A stretch of DNA of 64,000 nt from an uncultured Sphingomonadaceae bacterium (lineage in GTDB: Bacteria > Pseudomonadota > Alphaproteobacteria > Sphingomonadales > Sphingomonadaceae): positions 247,501 through 311,500 of the forward strand of contig CANNCV010000001.1 of the NCBI GenBank assembly GCA_947503245.1, read 5' to 3'. Position 1 is the first letter of the stretch, and each line of letters begins with the position of its first letter. Positions 25,297 to 36,943 of this stretch are shown piece by piece. Position numbers and translations under genes: made by a program. Under the pieces are notes generated by a model that was given only the letters and a program-made list of their open reading frames with translations, did not search any database and was not told the origin of the DNA.

Positions 25297-26880
25297 ATGA
25301 GTGAGGCCGCAGCTGCGATACCAGATGTCGTTGAAACAAATTTCTTTGAGCGGATAACAGACCCTGTGATTAATGTGTCCAGTTTTATCTGGGGCGGCGA
25401 ATGGAATGGGGAGAGCGTTTTGCCTTTCCCGCCAATGGTCATCATCTTGCTGGGCGCTGGGCTATACTTCATGATTGGTCTGCGCGCCTACCCGATCACA
25501 AAATTGGGCTTTGCGTTCAAATCTGTCTTTGGCCGCAGCGAAAAAGCGCAGGGCGCGGGCGAGATTTCGCCCTTTGCTGCGCTGTCAACCGCGCTGTCTG
25601 GGCAAGTGGGGACAGGCAATCTGGCCGGTGTCGCAACCGCTATTACACTGGGCGGGCCAGGCGCAATCTTCTGGATGTGGATCACTGCACTGTTCGGCAT
25701 GGCGCTGGCCTTTGCAGAGGGCGCTTTGGCGATTCGTTTCCGCGAACAGACAGCAGAGGGCAATTATCGCGGCGGACCAATGACCTATATCAAATTGGGC
25801 TTGGGTAAGAATTGGACCTGGCTGGCCGTATTATTTTGTATTGGCGCGCTGATCTCTGCGCTGATTACCGGCAATGGCATTCAGGCCAACAGCTTGGGCG
25901 ATAGCGCGGTTGAGCTGTTTGGCGTTCCGGAATGGGTTGGCGGCGCAGTCGCAGCGGTTGCCGTTTTCATAGTGATTGTTGGCGGCATTAAATCCATCGG
26001 CCGGGTAGCCGAAACCGTTGTGCCATGGATGGCCGGTGCTTATCTGATTATGGCGCTGATAGCGCTGATCATTAACGCGCCCTATCTGCCTGAAACTTTC
26101 GGCCTCATCTTTGCTGGCGCTTTTGGCTATGATGCCGCGGGCGGGGGCATTGCTGGCGGTCTGATCATGATCGCCATTCGTTTTGGCGTGGCGCGCGGCC
26201 TGTTCTCCAATGAAGCTGGCCAAGGCTCTACACCCATTGCGCATGCTGTGGCACAAACCAATGATCCGGCGGCGCAGGGCCGCTTTGCGATGATGGGCTG
26301 CTTTATCGATACCGTTGTAATCTGCACCATGACCGCATTGGTGGTCTTAACCGTATCGGGTGATTTTACCGCAACCGTCGATGGCGCACAGCAAAGTGTG
26401 CAACATGCATGGCAATCTGATCTGGACGGGTTCCCGATGACATCTGCGGCATTTGGCGCGGCCTTCCCCTTTGATGTTGCGGGCATTCCCATCGGTACAT
26501 TGATCACATCTGTCGCGCTGATCTTATTCGTGTTCACAACCTTATTGACCTGGAGCTATTATGGCGAACGGGCCATCACCTTTATCTATGACCTGATCCC
26601 TGGTTCCACCAGCGGCGGCGAAAAGATATTGCATTTTTTATGGCGCGTATTGTGGTGTGTTGCGATTTATATTGGTTCGTTCGTGCCGCTTCAATTGATC
26701 TGGCGGCTTGGCGATATTTCCAATGCGCTGATGACCTTCCCCAATATTATTGCTTTGTTGGCGCTTTCTGGCGTTGTCTTTGCGCTGGCACGGGGTGAGC
26801 GGACAGCCGGCACCGACCATGGGCGCGAAACACCGCAGGAATTGTTTGACGAACCCTCTGGCACCCCAGGCGGGCATTAG
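25297..26880 (+). CDS. Sodium:alanine/glycine symporter (AGCS family)
   Basis: The protein has 527 residues with about ten to eleven transmembrane segments. Family signatures are FAALSTALSGQVGTGNLAGVATAI (sodium and substrate site), GPGAIFWMWITALFGMALAFAEG, and GLFSNEAGQGSTPIAHA. It imports small neutral amino acids with Na+. The start at 25297 has GGGGAG seven bases upstream; an upstream in-frame extension has no ribosome site. It is monocistronic. Confidence 0.93.
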   Translation: MSEAAAAIPDVVETNFFERITDPVINVSSFIWGGEWNGESVLPFPPMVIILLGAGLYFMIGLRAYPITKLGFAFKSVFGRSEKAQGAGEISPFAALSTALSGQVGTGNLAGVATAITLGGPGAIFWMWITALFGMALAFAEGALAIRFREQTAEGNYRGGPMTYIKLGLGKNWTWLAVLFCIGALISALITGNGIQANSLGDSAVELFGVPEWVGGAVAAVAVFIVIVGGIKSIGRVAETVVPWMAGAYLIMALIALIINAPYLPETFGLIFAGAFGYDAAGGGIAGGLIMIAIRFGVARGLFSNEAGQGSTPIAHAVAQTNDPAAQGRFAMMGCFIDTVVICTMTALVVLTVSGDFTATVDGAQQSVQHAWQSDLDGFPMTSAAFGAAFPFDVAGIPIGTLITSVALILFVFTTLLTWSYYGERAITFIYDLIPGSTSGGEKILHFLWRVLWCVAIYIGSFVPLQLIWRLGDISNALMTFPNIIALLALSGVVFALARGERTAGTDHGRETPQELFDEPSGTPGGH

Positions 26881-27017
26881 AATTTGTCTGATTAAACCCG
26901 GGGCAACAACGTGCGTATTATAATCAATAGGCGCGCCATGTTATTGCCGCGCGGTTTTGTGCCTAAGATGATGCTGTGCAAACATACCCTGAAATATAAA
27001 AGCAATCGCGGTTAAAT

Positions 27018-27599
27018 ATGCTGAAAAAACTCTATCAATGGACGCTGGATAAAGCAGCGCATGACAAAGCGCCGCATTGGTTGGCCGCGATCAGCTTTAT
27101 TGAATCCAGCTTTTTCCCGATCCCGCCAGATGTCATGCTGGCACCCATGTGTCTGGCGCGGCCGGATCGGGCCTTTCGCTATGCCCTTATCTGCACCATC
27201 GCCTCTGTACTGGGGGCGTTGCTGGGCTATGCGATAGGCTTTTTTCTGTTTGAACAATTGGGCCGATTCATTCTCGATCTATATGGGCTGAGTGAGAAAT
27301 TTGACGCATTTTCTGCCGAATTTAATGCGCAAGGCTGGATCATTGTATTGCTGGCCGGTTTCACGCCATTGCCATTCAAAGTCATCACCATTGCCGCCGG
27401 TGCGACTGCTATGCCGCTTTATGTACTTATTGGGGCAGCGATTATCGCGCGCTCAGCGCGCTTCTTTGTTGTCGCCACACTGCTATGGAAATTCGGGCCG
27501 CCAATGAAGGCCTGGATAGACAAGAATTTTGCGCTGGCGACCACGACTATCGGTATATTATTTGTCGGTGGCTTTATCGCTCTGCGTTTTTTGCTTTAG
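27018..27599 (+). CDS. YqaA/DedA-like (VTT) membrane protein
   Basis: A 193-residue inner-membrane protein. It carries ISFIESSFFPIPPDVMLAPM near the N-terminus and AGFTPLPFKVITIAAGA near residue 118, the paired re-entrant-loop motifs of the VTT/DedA superfamily in its YqaA branch. Lipid scramblase or transport roles are proposed for the superfamily; the specific role of YqaA proteins is not known. It starts at ATG 27018. Confidence 0.85.
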   Translation: MLKKLYQWTLDKAAHDKAPHWLAAISFIESSFFPIPPDVMLAPMCLARPDRAFRYALICTIASVLGALLGYAIGFFLFEQLGRFILDLYGLSEKFDAFSAEFNAQGWIIVLLAGFTPLPFKVITIAAGATAMPLYVLIGAAIIARSARFFVVATLLWKFGPPMKAWIDKNFALATTTIGILFVGGFIALRFLL

Positions 27600-27617
27600 G
27601 CGCCGCCTCAGCGAAGC

Positions 27618-28049
27618 TTAATCGGTGGCAAAAATCTGCGCGTCATCGGCAAAGCATTTAAACTCCAGCCCATTGCCGCTGGGGTCCGTCAAAAAGAATG
27701 TGCCTTGCTCACCCGCTTGTCCTTCAAAGCGAATGCGCGGTGCGATCAGAAAATCTATGCCCAAGTTTTGCAAATGTTCAGCCAGCGCCTCCCAATCGGA
27801 GCGCTGCAAGATCACCCCAAAGTGAAAGATAGGCACTGCATCGCTATCAACCTGATTGGTATCGGCACGTTTTGGCGCATCACGTAAAGGGTCGAGATGA
27901 GCAACTATCTGATGACCATAAAGATCAAAGTCGATCCAGCTTGATGATGACCGCCCTTCACTGCACCTCAAAATATTCACATAAAATGCCCTTGCAGCAT
28001 CAATATCGTGCACGGGAAAAGCCAGATGGAATGGACGCAGGCTGCTCAT
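27618..28049 (-). CDS. VOC (glyoxalase-like) family protein
   Basis: A 143-residue single-domain vicinal-oxygen-chelate protein. It starts FHLAFPVHDIDAARAFYVNIL and ends FFLTDPSGNGLEFKCF, with the metal-ligand positions His/Glu of the fold present. Substrate is unknown. The ATG overlaps the preceding gene's stop (ATGA, 28046-28049), so the two form an operon. Confidence 0.88.
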   Translation of the reverse strand: MSSLRPFHLAFPVHDIDAARAFYVNILRCSEGRSSSSWIDFDLYGHQIVAHLDPLRDAPKRADTNQVDSDAVPIFHFGVILQRSDWEALAEHLQNLGIDFLIAPRIRFEGQAGEQGTFFLTDPSGNGLEFKCFADDAQIFATD

Positions 28050-28789
28050 GGCTTAGCCAATTCAAAGCAATAGTCATAATCCAGATTGGGGCTTTTGCCT
28101 TCTGCTTCCAACGCTAAAGCTTCTGCGGCAAAAACTGCTTTGGTGGCTGCTAATTCAGCATCAATTTCATTGCCTGACTTGCCTTGGGCGCGCAATTCAT
28201 CACGTGCACGGCTCTCCAGCACGCTGGCCAATGTTTTGAGATCACGGGCCGTTGGCGACAGGCCTTCACGCGCAAATACTTCATCATAAGCCAGTTCCAT
28301 AATTGCCGCACATTCGGGCAGGCTAGGTTCCGGCGGGGGCGGTATAACGGCATCAAGCCGCGACAGGCACGGCTCCATAATGGCATCTACAGTGCCATTG
28401 GGGTCGTTGGTCTCTTGCGCATCTTCTTGCAAGGCACGCGCTTCGCTTTCCAGAACCAACTGAACCTGTTGCGGCGTAGCATCAAGATCCTTGATTAATC
28501 TTTGCCCCAAATCGGCAAAGAATGTCCGTCCGCGCTCACCCAATAATGGATATGCCAGCGCCGAGGCCTCGCCTCGCTCCTGCCCGCCTGCGACAATAGC
28601 AAAAGCCACAGCGCATTTAACATCGGCCTTTTGCTCGAGCGACAATTGCAAAGATGGTGCGAATTCTGGCGGCGCCTCTGGCTCAAAAGACTGGGCCTCT
28701 GATTCCTGTGCGTTGTCTTGGATGAAAGGCTGTATTGGCATAACACTAAGCGCGAAGGCTAATGCCGCTATTGAAGAAGATATTATCAT
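28046..28789 (-). CDS. Exported protein of unknown function
   Basis: A 247-residue protein with a hydrophobic N-terminus (IISSSIAALAFALSVM) that is probably a signal peptide. The remaining sequence is largely helical and charged, with an acidic Pro-rich stretch after the signal and three conserved-looking Cys (KCAVAFA, PCLSRL, PECAAI). No family is recognised. It is divergent from lnt and coupled to the downstream VOC gene. Confidence 0.65.
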   Translation of the reverse strand: MIISSSIAALAFALSVMPIQPFIQDNAQESEAQSFEPEAPPEFAPSLQLSLEQKADVKCAVAFAIVAGGQERGEASALAYPLLGERGRTFFADLGQRLIKDLDATPQQVQLVLESEARALQEDAQETNDPNGTVDAIMEPCLSRLDAVIPPPPEPSLPECAAIMELAYDEVFAREGLSPTARDLKTLASVLESRARDELRAQGKSGNEIDAELAATKAVFAAEALALEAEGKSPNLDYDYCFELAKP

Positions 28790-28868
28790 ATATGCGGGTC
28801 ATAGCCGCACCTGCTGACGCTGTCATGAACAAACAACTCACAGCTTGCACCCATGGCATCTTCACGGC

Positions 28869-30455
28869 ATGGATGTGCCTATGAATGTGATTATGAATTT
28901 GCCAAAGCGCTTTCCCGGGCTGACAGCAATATTGCTCGGGCTGGGGTCGTCTTTAGGCTTTGCGCCTTTTGGACAGATATGGGTGATGCTGCTGGCGGTA
29001 ACGGCATTATTCGCGCTGATTTCCCAAGCCCAAACGATAAAAGAATGGCTGAAAATCGGCTATGGCTTTGGTTGGGGTCATTTCTTTGTCAGCTGCATTT
29101 GGATACCACAGACTTTTTCTTATCAGCCCGTCATGCCGCATTGGTATGGCTGGCCAGCACTGGCTTTGCTCAGCGCTTATCTGGCCATTTACCCCATGAT
29201 CGCAATCATAGGCGCGCGTTGGCTGGTGGGCAAGATCAAGACACCGCATCGCGCAGTCAGTCTTGTGATAGCATTGACGGGAACATGGATGATAGGAGAG
29301 CTGTTGCGAGCCACATTGTTTACAGGCTTTGCGTGGAACCCGCTGGGTGTAGCGATGGTCGATTTTGCGGCACATAGCGCATTCATTGGCAGCTATGGCT
29401 TGAGCGGTGTTATCGTGCTGACATCAGGGGCACTCTGGCTATTGGCCCAAAAATATTTCCGACTTGGCGGGGCTATAATCACTGGCACTTTTCTCTTTTG
29501 GACCAGCAGCTATGGCGGTTTTTATACCATAGGAGATATTCCTGATACACAGCCGGACGTTGCTATCATCCAGCCCAATATAGGGCAGGATGTGGACTGG
29601 CAGGACCCGCAAATACTGGCCTATAATCGTGAAACATTGCTCCGGCTTTCGCGCGACAGCAAACCACGCGCCGCAAATAGCAAGCGCATCATATTCTGGA
29701 GCGAAAGCGCCATTAACGACGTGCTGGAAGATGGCTACCCCCGCTATTTCAGCGCAGATGATGAAGCGCTACTCAACCGTATAGAAATAGCCAATTTGCT
29801 CGGCCCTGATGATGTGATGGTAACGGGCGGGATCAAATATGAATTTGATGATAGGCCGCGGCTTTCTGCCGCGCGGAACAGTGTCTTTGCCTTAAATTCC
29901 AGTGCCGAACTGATTGGCGACTATGACAAATTTCATCTGGTACCCTATGGCGAATATCTGCCCTTTAAGCCATTGCTGGAAGCGATTGGCCTCTCCCAAT
30001 TAACGCAAGGGACTGTGCCATTTATTCCTGGCAATGGCCCTGACAATATCGACCTTGGGCCGCTTGGTAAGGCCGGCATATTGGTGTGCTATGAGATCAT
30101 CTTTTCCGGGCAAACTGTGAACAGTGAAGAAAGGCCGGACTTTCTGTTCAACCCCAGCAATGATGCGTGGTTTGGCTATTATGGCCCGCCGCAGCAATTG
30201 GCGCAGGCGCGGTTGAGAGCAGTTGAGGAAGGCCTGCCGATCATCCGCACTACGCCAACAGGCATATCAGCAATTATCGATGGCCGAGGGCATGTGCATG
30301 GCAGCATAGCATGGGGTCAGCAAGGGCGTTTGGACGGTGCTTTGCCGCCGCCATTGCCACCCACAACATTCAGCCGCCATGGTAATATCATTCCATTGGT
30401 GCTTGCGCTGATTTGCATCATGATCGCGGTTGCCATGCATCGTCGGCAGCGTTAA
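28869..30455 (+). CDS. lnt: Apolipoprotein N-acyltransferase
   Basis: About 528 residues. The N-terminal half holds about six membrane helices; the C-terminal half is a nitrilase domain with catalytic Glu in FWSESAIND, Lys in DYDKFHLVPYGEYLPF and Cys in GILVCYEIIFS. It adds the third acyl chain to lipoproteins in the inner membrane. Several ATGs (28869, 28881, 28893) could be the start; none has a strong ribosome site, so I used the first. It is 59 bases upstream of metK on the same strand. Confidence 0.93.
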   Translation: MDVPMNVIMNLPKRFPGLTAILLGLGSSLGFAPFGQIWVMLLAVTALFALISQAQTIKEWLKIGYGFGWGHFFVSCIWIPQTFSYQPVMPHWYGWPALALLSAYLAIYPMIAIIGARWLVGKIKTPHRAVSLVIALTGTWMIGELLRATLFTGFAWNPLGVAMVDFAAHSAFIGSYGLSGVIVLTSGALWLLAQKYFRLGGAIITGTFLFWTSSYGGFYTIGDIPDTQPDVAIIQPNIGQDVDWQDPQILAYNRETLLRLSRDSKPRAANSKRIIFWSESAINDVLEDGYPRYFSADDEALLNRIEIANLLGPDDVMVTGGIKYEFDDRPRLSAARNSVFALNSSAELIGDYDKFHLVPYGEYLPFKPLLEAIGLSQLTQGTVPFIPGNGPDNIDLGPLGKAGILVCYEIIFSGQTVNSEERPDFLFNPSNDAWFGYYGPPQQLAQARLRAVEEGLPIIRTTPTGISAIIDGRGHVHGSIAWGQQGRLDGALPPPLPPTTFSRHGNIIPLVLALICIMIAVAMHRRQR

Positions 30456-30514
30456 AGGATCATATAACAAAATCTTTATATCTTATTTTGCTATAAGCGA
30501 ACAGGCAGGGTTTC

Positions 30515-31732
30515 ATGCGCAACAGCTTTCTCTTCACGTCAGAATCAGTTTCTGAGGGCCATCCCGATAAAGTGTCCGACCAGATTTCGGATGCCATTGT
30601 CGATCTTTTCCTCTCCAAAGACCCTGAAGCACGTGTCGCATGTGAAACCATGACAACCACCGACCGCGTTATTCTGGCTGGCGAAGTGCGCGGAAACGGC
30701 ATGATCGGGACCGATGGCGAATGGGCAGATGGCGCATTGGAAGAGATTGAAAAAACCGCACGGCAAGTGGTTAAGGATATTGGCTATGAGCAAGACGGCT
30801 TTCACTGGGACACGCTAACATTTGAAAATCACCTTCACCCACAATCAGCGCATATTGCGCAGGGCGTAGATGCGGGTGAGGACAAGGAGGAAGGCGCGGG
30901 CGATCAGGGCATTATGTTTGGCTATGCCAGCGATGAAACGCCCGATCTAATGCCAGCGACTTTGCAATATTCCCACCAGATATTGAAGCGCATGGCTGCT
31001 GATCGCCATAGCGGCAAAGCCCCTTTTCTGGAGCCGGATAGCAAAAGTCAGGTGACATTGCGCTATGTTGACGGCGTACCGGTTGAGGCAACGGCATTGG
31101 TCGTTTCGACCCAGCACGCACCAGGCTATTATAAAGACAGTGATAACCCGGCCCTGTATGAAGAATTGCGCGCTTATGTGATGGGTGTCTTTCAGGATGT
31201 GCTGCCTGAAGGGTTTATCACCAACAATACCAAAATTCACGTCAACCCGACTGGCCGTTTTGAAATTGGTGGTCCTGATGGTGATGCGGGTCTTACCGGC
31301 CGCAAAATCATCGTCGATACCTATGGCGGCGCCAGTCCGCATGGCGGCGGCGCGTTTAGCGGCAAAGACCCCACCAAGGTTGACCGTTCGGCGGCTTATA
31401 TCACCCGCTATCTGGCAAAGAATATCGTGGCGGCAGGTCTGGCAAAGCGCTGCGCCATTCAGCTAAGCTATGCCATTGGCGTGGCCGAACCATTGTCCAT
31501 CCATGTTGATCTACATGGCACTGGCGCAGACGGTGTTGACGAAGCCAAGTTGGAAGCCATTTTGCCAAAGCTGGTCAAATTGACCCCACATGGCATCCGC
31601 ACACATTTGGGCCTTAACAAACCTATTTATCGTCCCAGCGCTGCCTATGGTCATTTTGGCCGCAAAGCAGATGGCGATTATTTCGGTTGGGAAAAGACCG
31701 ATCTGGTTGATGCACTAAAAGCCGCGATCTAA
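30515..31732 (+). CDS. metK: S-adenosylmethionine synthase
   Basis: A 405-residue enzyme: [21 protein letters not shown] at the N-terminus, [12 protein letters not shown] near residue 130 and [19 protein letters not shown] around residue 280, the three diagnostic motifs. It makes SAM from methionine and ATP. The upstream gap holds an AGGCAGGG ribosome site and a small hairpin (CTTATTTTGCTATAAG, 30482-30497). I saw no resemblance to SAM-II or SAM/SAH riboswitches, and the gap is too short for most riboswitches. Confidence 0.97.
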   Translation: MRNSFLFTSESVSEGHPDKVSDQISDAIVDLFLSKDPEARVACETMTTTDRVILAGEVRGNGMIGTDGEWADGALEEIEKTARQVVKDIGYEQDGFHWDTLTFENHLHPQSAHIAQGVDAGEDKEEGAGDQGIMFGYASDETPDLMPATLQYSHQILKRMAADRHSGKAPFLEPDSKSQVTLRYVDGVPVEATALVVSTQHAPGYYKDSDNPALYEELRAYVMGVFQDVLPEGFITNNTKIHVNPTGRFEIGGPDGDAGLTGRKIIVDTYGGASPHGGGAFSGKDPTKVDRSAAYITRYLAKNIVAAGLAKRCAIQLSYAIGVAEPLSIHVDLHGTGADGVDEAKLEAILPKLVKLTPHGIRTHLGLNKPIYRPSAAYGHFGRKADGDYFGWEKTDLVDALKAAI

Positions 31733-31790
31733 AGGGCCAATTGCTGCCAGAGCTTGCAAGCACTGGCTTCACCTAATAAGCGGCTATGCC

Positions 31791-32525
31791 ATGAGCAAAA
31801 GCACAGACAATAGCCAACCCTTTGGCAGCACAGCCGATGCGGAGCGCCGTGACCCCACCACCATAAGGCGGCTTTACGGCCGGACTATGGGGCACAAATT
31901 GCGTGAGAACCAGCAGCGGCTGGTTGATGAGCTATTGCCGGTTATCAGTGTGCCGGAAGAAGGCCCTGTCACCTCGCGTACATTATTTGGTGATGATCGG
32001 CCTTTGCATTTTGAGATTGGCTTTGGTGCAGGGGAGCATATGGCCTATCGCGCCGATCTGCTTCCTGATCACGGGTTTATAGGCGCGGAACCCTTTGTAA
32101 ATGGCGTTGTCGGCGCATTGCAGCATATCAAAAACGGGCAATTGGCGAATGTTCGCCTACACATGGGCAATGCGTTGGATGTGTTGGAGCGCATACCCGA
32201 TGGCGCGCTCACTATGGCCTATTTGCTGCACCCTGATCCATGGCCAAAACAACGCCATGCCAAAAGACGGATGATGAACCATGGCCCGCTTGACCTGATC
32301 TCGGCAAAGCTGAAGCGCGGCGGTGAATTCCGCTTTGGCACTGATCACGATATCTATCTGCGCCATGCCCTTATGGTCATGCGCCAGCGCAGCGATTTTT
32401 TGTGGCTCTGCAATGGCGCGAAGGACTTTCAAAACCGGCCCGGCGGCTGGCCTGAAACCCGATATGAAGCCAAAGCGCGCACAAAAGGGCATGAAGTCTG
32501 GTATTTCCGCTATCGCAAGCTCTGA
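31791..32525 (+). CDS. trmB: tRNA (guanine-46-N7)-methyltransferase
   Basis: A 244-residue protein with a polar N-terminal extension, the SAM-binding region LHFEIGFGAGEHMAY and the HPDPWPKQRHAKRRMM motif near residue 145 that marks TrmB. It makes m7G46 in the variable loop of tRNAs. It follows metK by 58 bases in the same direction, giving a loose functional link through SAM. A hairpin GCCAG...CTGGC lies in the metK-trmB gap but has no T tract. Confidence 0.94.
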   Translation: MSKSTDNSQPFGSTADAERRDPTTIRRLYGRTMGHKLRENQQRLVDELLPVISVPEEGPVTSRTLFGDDRPLHFEIGFGAGEHMAYRADLLPDHGFIGAEPFVNGVVGALQHIKNGQLANVRLHMGNALDVLERIPDGALTMAYLLHPDPWPKQRHAKRRMMNHGPLDLISAKLKRGGEFRFGTDHDIYLRHALMVMRQRSDFLWLCNGAKDFQNRPGGWPETRYEAKARTKGHEVWYFRYRKL

Positions 32526-32591
32526 AACAGGCTCGCTACGGCGTGCCTATATGCTTGCAACTAGGCCGCAAACTCCCCTATCAATAAGGGC

Positions 32592-34646
32592 ATGAGCACC
32601 AACTATAATGATGTTGCCGCGCGTATAGCGCCCTTGCAAACCGACGAACAGGCACGGCTAGCCGTATTGCACAGCTATGCCATAATGGACAGCGGTACCG
32701 AGCAGGTATTTGATGATTTGATCACCCTTGCCAGAACCATATTGGATGTGCCCATGGCCTATATCGCCATGATTGATAGCGACAGACAATGGTTCAAGGC
32801 GTCACATGGATTGAACATTCCCGGAACGCCGCGCGATATCAGTTTCTGCCATCATACCATCCAGAAAGAGGAGGTTCTTGCAGTTATCGACACGCATAAA
32901 GACCCCCGATTCTGGGATAATCCGCTGGTCACCGGCCCGCCGCATATCCGCTTTTACGCAGGGGCGCCGATTATCAGTCCTGATGGTTATGCAGTTGGTA
33001 CATTATGCCTGAGTGACACCAAGCCACATGATGATTTCCAACATGGGGCGGCGCTTATGGCGCTAGCACGGCAGGCAGCAGCATTGTTGGAATTGCGTAA
33101 GTCACTTGGTGTTCAACAAGAAGCCATCCGTCTGGCCGCTGACCAACGGGACAGGCTTTGGGATAACTCGCTCGACATGATGTTGATCGCACGACCTGAT
33201 GGAAGTTTGGTTGCCGGCAACCCGGCCTGGGAGAAGATGTTCGGCGATGTGCCTTCAGATGGGAGCGCCAGTCTGGTCAATTTTCTGGGCCCTGATGAAG
33301 AGCGCAGCCCGACACCGATGATAAACGGTCAAAAGGATGTACAGGTCGAAAGACAAATGCGCGCTAGCGATGGCAGCATCATGTATACCAGCTGGACGTT
33401 AGCCCGTGAGGATGACATGATTTTCGGCATCGCTCGGGATATTACCAGAGCGCGCGAGGCAGAAACCCAGCTTGTTCATGCCCAGCGCATGGAATCTGTT
33501 GGGCAACTTACCGGCGGCATTGCGCATGATTTCAACAATTTGCTGACCATCATTTTGGGCAATTTGGAAATGGCTGAGCGTAAGCTGAAAACCGGCCAAA
33601 TGGACAGGGCGGAAATGGCCATTGCCAATGCGCAGGATGGTGCAGAACGTGCCGCCAGCCTGACCCAGAGGTTGCTGGCCTTTGCCCGCCGCCAGCCACT
33701 TAGCCCGACACGCATATCGCTCAGCCAGCTCATAGAAAATCTAATCCCCTTGGCCAAGCAAGCTCTGGGCGAAAGATGCCGGCTGAGCGTGCGATGTGAA
33801 GATGATTTGCCATCATTGCACATAGATAGTTCACAACTGGAAAACGGCATATTGAACCTTGTGGTCAATGCCCGTGATGCCATGGGCGAACAAGGCGATG
33901 TTGCGCTGGTCGCTACCCATAAAATTCTCGATACAAAAAGTGCAAAAGCTGAAGGCCCCGACGCAAGGCCCGGACATTATGTACGTCTTTGCGTGTCAGA
34001 TAATGGCAGCGGCATCCCACCCGAAATCGCCGAGAAGATTTTTGAGCCATTTTTCACCACCAAAGAGGCTGGACGAGGCACTGGATTAGGGCTGAGTCAG
34101 GTCCATGGTTTCGTGCGCCAATCTGGCGGATTCATGACTATGAAAACCGCCTTGGGCGAAGGGACAACCCTGTCATTATGGTTACCGGTTGAGAAAGATG
34201 GCAGCCATCATATTGCTGATCAAAGTGAGGAGAATGACAGCAACAGCAATATTGCTCTATGTGCTCCGTCGCCGGACATTACCATCATGCTGGTAGAGGA
34301 TGAAGAAGGCGTGCGCACGCATGTCGAAACCGTGATCAGTGAACAGGGCTATAATGTCATAGCATATCCCAGCGCTGCCGATGCTGCCAAGGCTTTGGAA
34401 GCGGAACCGCAAGCACCGGATCTTGTTTTAAGCGACGTCATGATGCCGGATATGGATGGTTATGACTTGGCCAATTGGATGAAACAGCACTTCCCTGACG
34501 TACCCGTTATTTTGATGACCGGTTACACTGGCGGCGAAGTACCGGCAACCAGCCCGCATAGTGCGCTGATTACCAAGCCCTTTTCATCTGACGATCTGCT
34601 CGCTTTGATCAGCAAGATATTGTCCGCCACTTTGCAGGACGGATAA
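32592..34646 (+). CDS. GAF-PAS hybrid histidine kinase with receiver domain
   Basis: A 684-residue, apparently soluble sensor. Residues about 20-170 are a GAF domain ([27 protein letters not shown]). A PAS domain (about 185-285) follows. The HisKA domain has [21 protein letters not shown] with the phosphorylated His; HATPase motifs are [35 protein letters not shown]. Residues about 560-680 are a receiver ([10 protein letters not shown], Asp near 616; Lys in LITKPF). No transmembrane segment was seen, so it probably senses a cytoplasmic signal. No cognate regulator is adjacent. Confidence 0.92.
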   Translation: MSTNYNDVAARIAPLQTDEQARLAVLHSYAIMDSGTEQVFDDLITLARTILDVPMAYIAMIDSDRQWFKASHGLNIPGTPRDISFCHHTIQKEEVLAVIDTHKDPRFWDNPLVTGPPHIRFYAGAPIISPDGYAVGTLCLSDTKPHDDFQHGAALMALARQAAALLELRKSLGVQQEAIRLAADQRDRLWDNSLDMMLIARPDGSLVAGNPAWEKMFGDVPSDGSASLVNFLGPDEERSPTPMINGQKDVQVERQMRASDGSIMYTSWTLAREDDMIFGIARDITRAREAETQLVHAQRMESVGQLTGGIAHDFNNLLTIILGNLEMAERKLKTGQMDRAEMAIANAQDGAERAASLTQRLLAFARRQPLSPTRISLSQLIENLIPLAKQALGERCRLSVRCEDDLPSLHIDSSQLENGILNLVVNARDAMGEQGDVALVATHKILDTKSAKAEGPDARPGHYVRLCVSDNGSGIPPEIAEKIFEPFFTTKEAGRGTGLGLSQVHGFVRQSGGFMTMKTALGEGTTLSLWLPVEKDGSHHIADQSEENDSNSNIALCAPSPDITIMLVEDEEGVRTHVETVISEQGYNVIAYPSAADAAKALEAEPQAPDLVLSDVMMPDMDGYDLANWMKQHFPDVPVILMTGYTGGEVPATSPHSALITKPFSSDDLLALISKILSATLQDG

Positions 34647-34678
34647 TATCTTATCGCTTCACGCAAAATTGCTTGCGA

Positions 34679-36943
34679 TTAGGCAACCACTCCAGCCGAT
34701 GCCAGAACGGCAAGCGTAACCAGTTCGCTCGCGCTGGCTGACATCGCGGCGACCTGCACCGGTTTCTCCAGTCCCATGCTGATCGGGCCGATCATCGAAT
34801 CACCGCCCAATTCGCGCAGCATCTTGGCGGACAAATTGGCAGATTGTAGACCGGGCATGATAAGTACATTGGCAGGACCGGGCAGTCGGCAAAATGGGTA
34901 ATTGGCCATCAGGTCAGGGTTTAGCGCAACGTCCGGCGCCATTTCGCCTTCATAGGCAAAGTCAGGCTTTTGATCGTCCAATATCGCCACTGCTTCACGC
35001 AGATTTTCCAGCCATTGGCCAGGGGGGTTACCAAAGGTCGAATAGCTGAGGAACGCAACGCGCGGTTCATGGCCCAGTTTACGGGCAACACCCGCAGTCT
35101 GCGTCGCAATATGCGCCAGCATTTCAGCATCAGGCCGTTCATTAACCGTGGTGTCGGCGATAAAGACTGTATGGCTTTTGCCAACCATCACATGGATGCC
35201 AAATGGCACTGCATCGGGAGCAGGGTCAAGGACACGGCGCACTTCGCGCATGGTCTGGCTGAATGTTCTGGTGATACCACTGATCATTGCATCAGCTTGG
35301 CCAAGTTTCAGCAAAGCGGCAGAAAAAATATTCCGGTCTTGATTGACCATACGCTGAATATCCCGGCGCAAATAGCCGCGCCGGTGCAGACGCTGATAAA
35401 GAACCTCGACCATATCCTTGACCAATTTCGAATTGGCACTGTTGTGAATCTCGAAACTCTCAGGGTCTTTCACCGCAAGCTCTTCCAGCTTGGCGCGGAC
35501 CTTTTTATCGCGCCCAACCAGAACCGGCGTGCCATAGCCACCATCGCGGAATTGTATTGCCGCGCGCAACACAACCTCTTCTTCTGCTTCAGCAAAAACG
35601 ACGCGCTTTGGATTAGCACGGGCACTTTCATAAACCTGTGTCAAAACCGATGTGGTCGGGTTCAAACGCCCACGCAATTCGTGGCGATAGGCCTCCATGT
35701 CTTCAATCGGTTTTTGCGCGACGCCTGTGTCCATTGCGGCCTGTGCGACGGCGGATGATACAACCTCCATAAGGCGCGGGTCAAAAGGCGCGGGAATAAT
35801 ATAATCTTCACCGAATTGCTTGGCAGCACCGCCATAAGCCGCGGCAACTTCCTCATGCACCTGCAAGCGGGCCAGCTCAGCAATCGCATTGGCTGCGGCG
35901 ACCTTCATTTCTTCATTGATGCGGGTTGCGCGTACATCCAATGCGCCGCGGAAGATAAACGGAAAGCCCAGAACATTGTTCACCTGATTGGGGAAATCGC
36001 TGCGCCCCGTTGCGACGATAGCATCAGGCCGCGCTTCTTTAGCGACGGGCGGCAATATTTCAGGGTCAGGGTTCGCCATCGCAAAAATGATCGGGCGCTT
36101 GGCCATTTGTTTGACCATATCGCCAGTCAAAACATTGCCAGCCGACAAGCCCAAAAACAGATCGGCCCCAACCAGTGCATCTTTTAATTCGCGGCAATCA
36201 GTTTCCACGGCATGGGCAGATTTCCACTGGTCCATACTGCTTTCACGGCCCTTATAAATCACCCCGGACCGGTCACACATTAAAACATTATCATGCACAA
36301 CACCCATGGCTTTGAGCAACTCGGTACATGCAATTGCCGCTGAACCAGCGCCATTGACCACCACTTTCAGGTCTTTAAGTTCACGGTTCGTCAACAGGCA
36401 CGCATTGATCACGCCCGCAGCGGTAATAATCGCTGTACCGTGCTGGTCATCATGAAATACCGGAATATTCATCCGCTCACGCAAAGTCTGCTCAATGATA
36501 AAGCATTCCGGTGCGCCAATATCTTCCAGATTGATACCACCAAAGCTTGGCTCCAGCAGTTCGACCGCTTTGATAAAGGCATCGCTGTCTTCTGTATCAA
36601 CTTCCAGATCAATGGAGTCGACATCGGCAAAGCGTTTGAACAGCACAGCCTTACCTTCCATCACTGGCTTGGAAGCCAAAGCGCCAAGATTGCCAAGGCC
36701 CAAAATCGCAGTGCCGTTGGAAATGACCGCTACCAGATTGCCCTTTGCAGTATAATCATAAGCAAGGGATGGATCATCCGCTATCGCTCGCACCGGTACA
36801 GCCACACCAGGCGAATAAGCAAGGCTGAGATCACGCTGCGTTGCCATAGGCTTTGATGCGATGATCTCTATCTTTCCAGGGCGACCATCAGAGTGAAAAA
36901 GCAGCGCTTCGCGCTCAGTAAATTCAACCTTGTTATCTGGCAT
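34679..36943 (-). CDS. maeB: NADP-dependent malic enzyme with phosphotransacetylase-like domain
   Basis: This 754-residue protein has the typical MaeB fusion. The malic enzyme domain occupies about residues 1-430 ([57 protein letters not shown]). The C-terminal 320 residues resemble phosphate acetyltransferase ([31 protein letters not shown]), a regulatory, acetyl-CoA-sensing module. It oxidatively decarboxylates malate to pyruvate with NADP. Complete, single transcription unit. Confidence 0.96.
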   Translation of the reverse strand: MPDNKVEFTEREALLFHSDGRPGKIEIIASKPMATQRDLSLAYSPGVAVPVRAIADDPSLAYDYTAKGNLVAVISNGTAILGLGNLGALASKPVMEGKAVLFKRFADVDSIDLEVDTEDSDAFIKAVELLEPSFGGINLEDIGAPECFIIEQTLRERMNIPVFHDDQHGTAIITAAGVINACLLTNRELKDLKVVVNGAGSAAIACTELLKAMGVVHDNVLMCDRSGVIYKGRESSMDQWKSAHAVETDCRELKDALVGADLFLGLSAGNVLTGDMVKQMAKRPIIFAMANPDPEILPPVAKEARPDAIVATGRSDFPNQVNNVLGFPFIFRGALDVRATRINEEMKVAAANAIAELARLQVHEEVAAAYGGAAKQFGEDYIIPAPFDPRLMEVVSSAVAQAAMDTGVAQKPIEDMEAYRHELRGRLNPTTSVLTQVYESARANPKRVVFAEAEEEVVLRAAIQFRDGGYGTPVLVGRDKKVRAKLEELAVKDPESFEIHNSANSKLVKDMVEVLYQRLHRRGYLRRDIQRMVNQDRNIFSAALLKLGQADAMISGITRTFSQTMREVRRVLDPAPDAVPFGIHVMVGKSHTVFIADTTVNERPDAEMLAHIATQTAGVARKLGHEPRVAFLSYSTFGNPPGQWLENLREAVAILDDQKPDFAYEGEMAPDVALNPDLMANYPFCRLPGPANVLIMPGLQSANLSAKMLRELGGDSMIGPISMGLEKPVQVAAMSASASELVTLAVLASAGVVA

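Noticed and set aside
30456-30514. Possible SAM riboswitch before metK
   Set aside because: The gap is 59 bases, holds only a small hairpin and ribosome site, and lacks the conserved elements of SAM-II or SAM/SAH motifs.
31733-31790. Hairpin after metK as an intrinsic terminator
   Set aside because: The stem GCCAG...CTGGC has a mismatch and is not followed by a T tract, so termination is unlikely.
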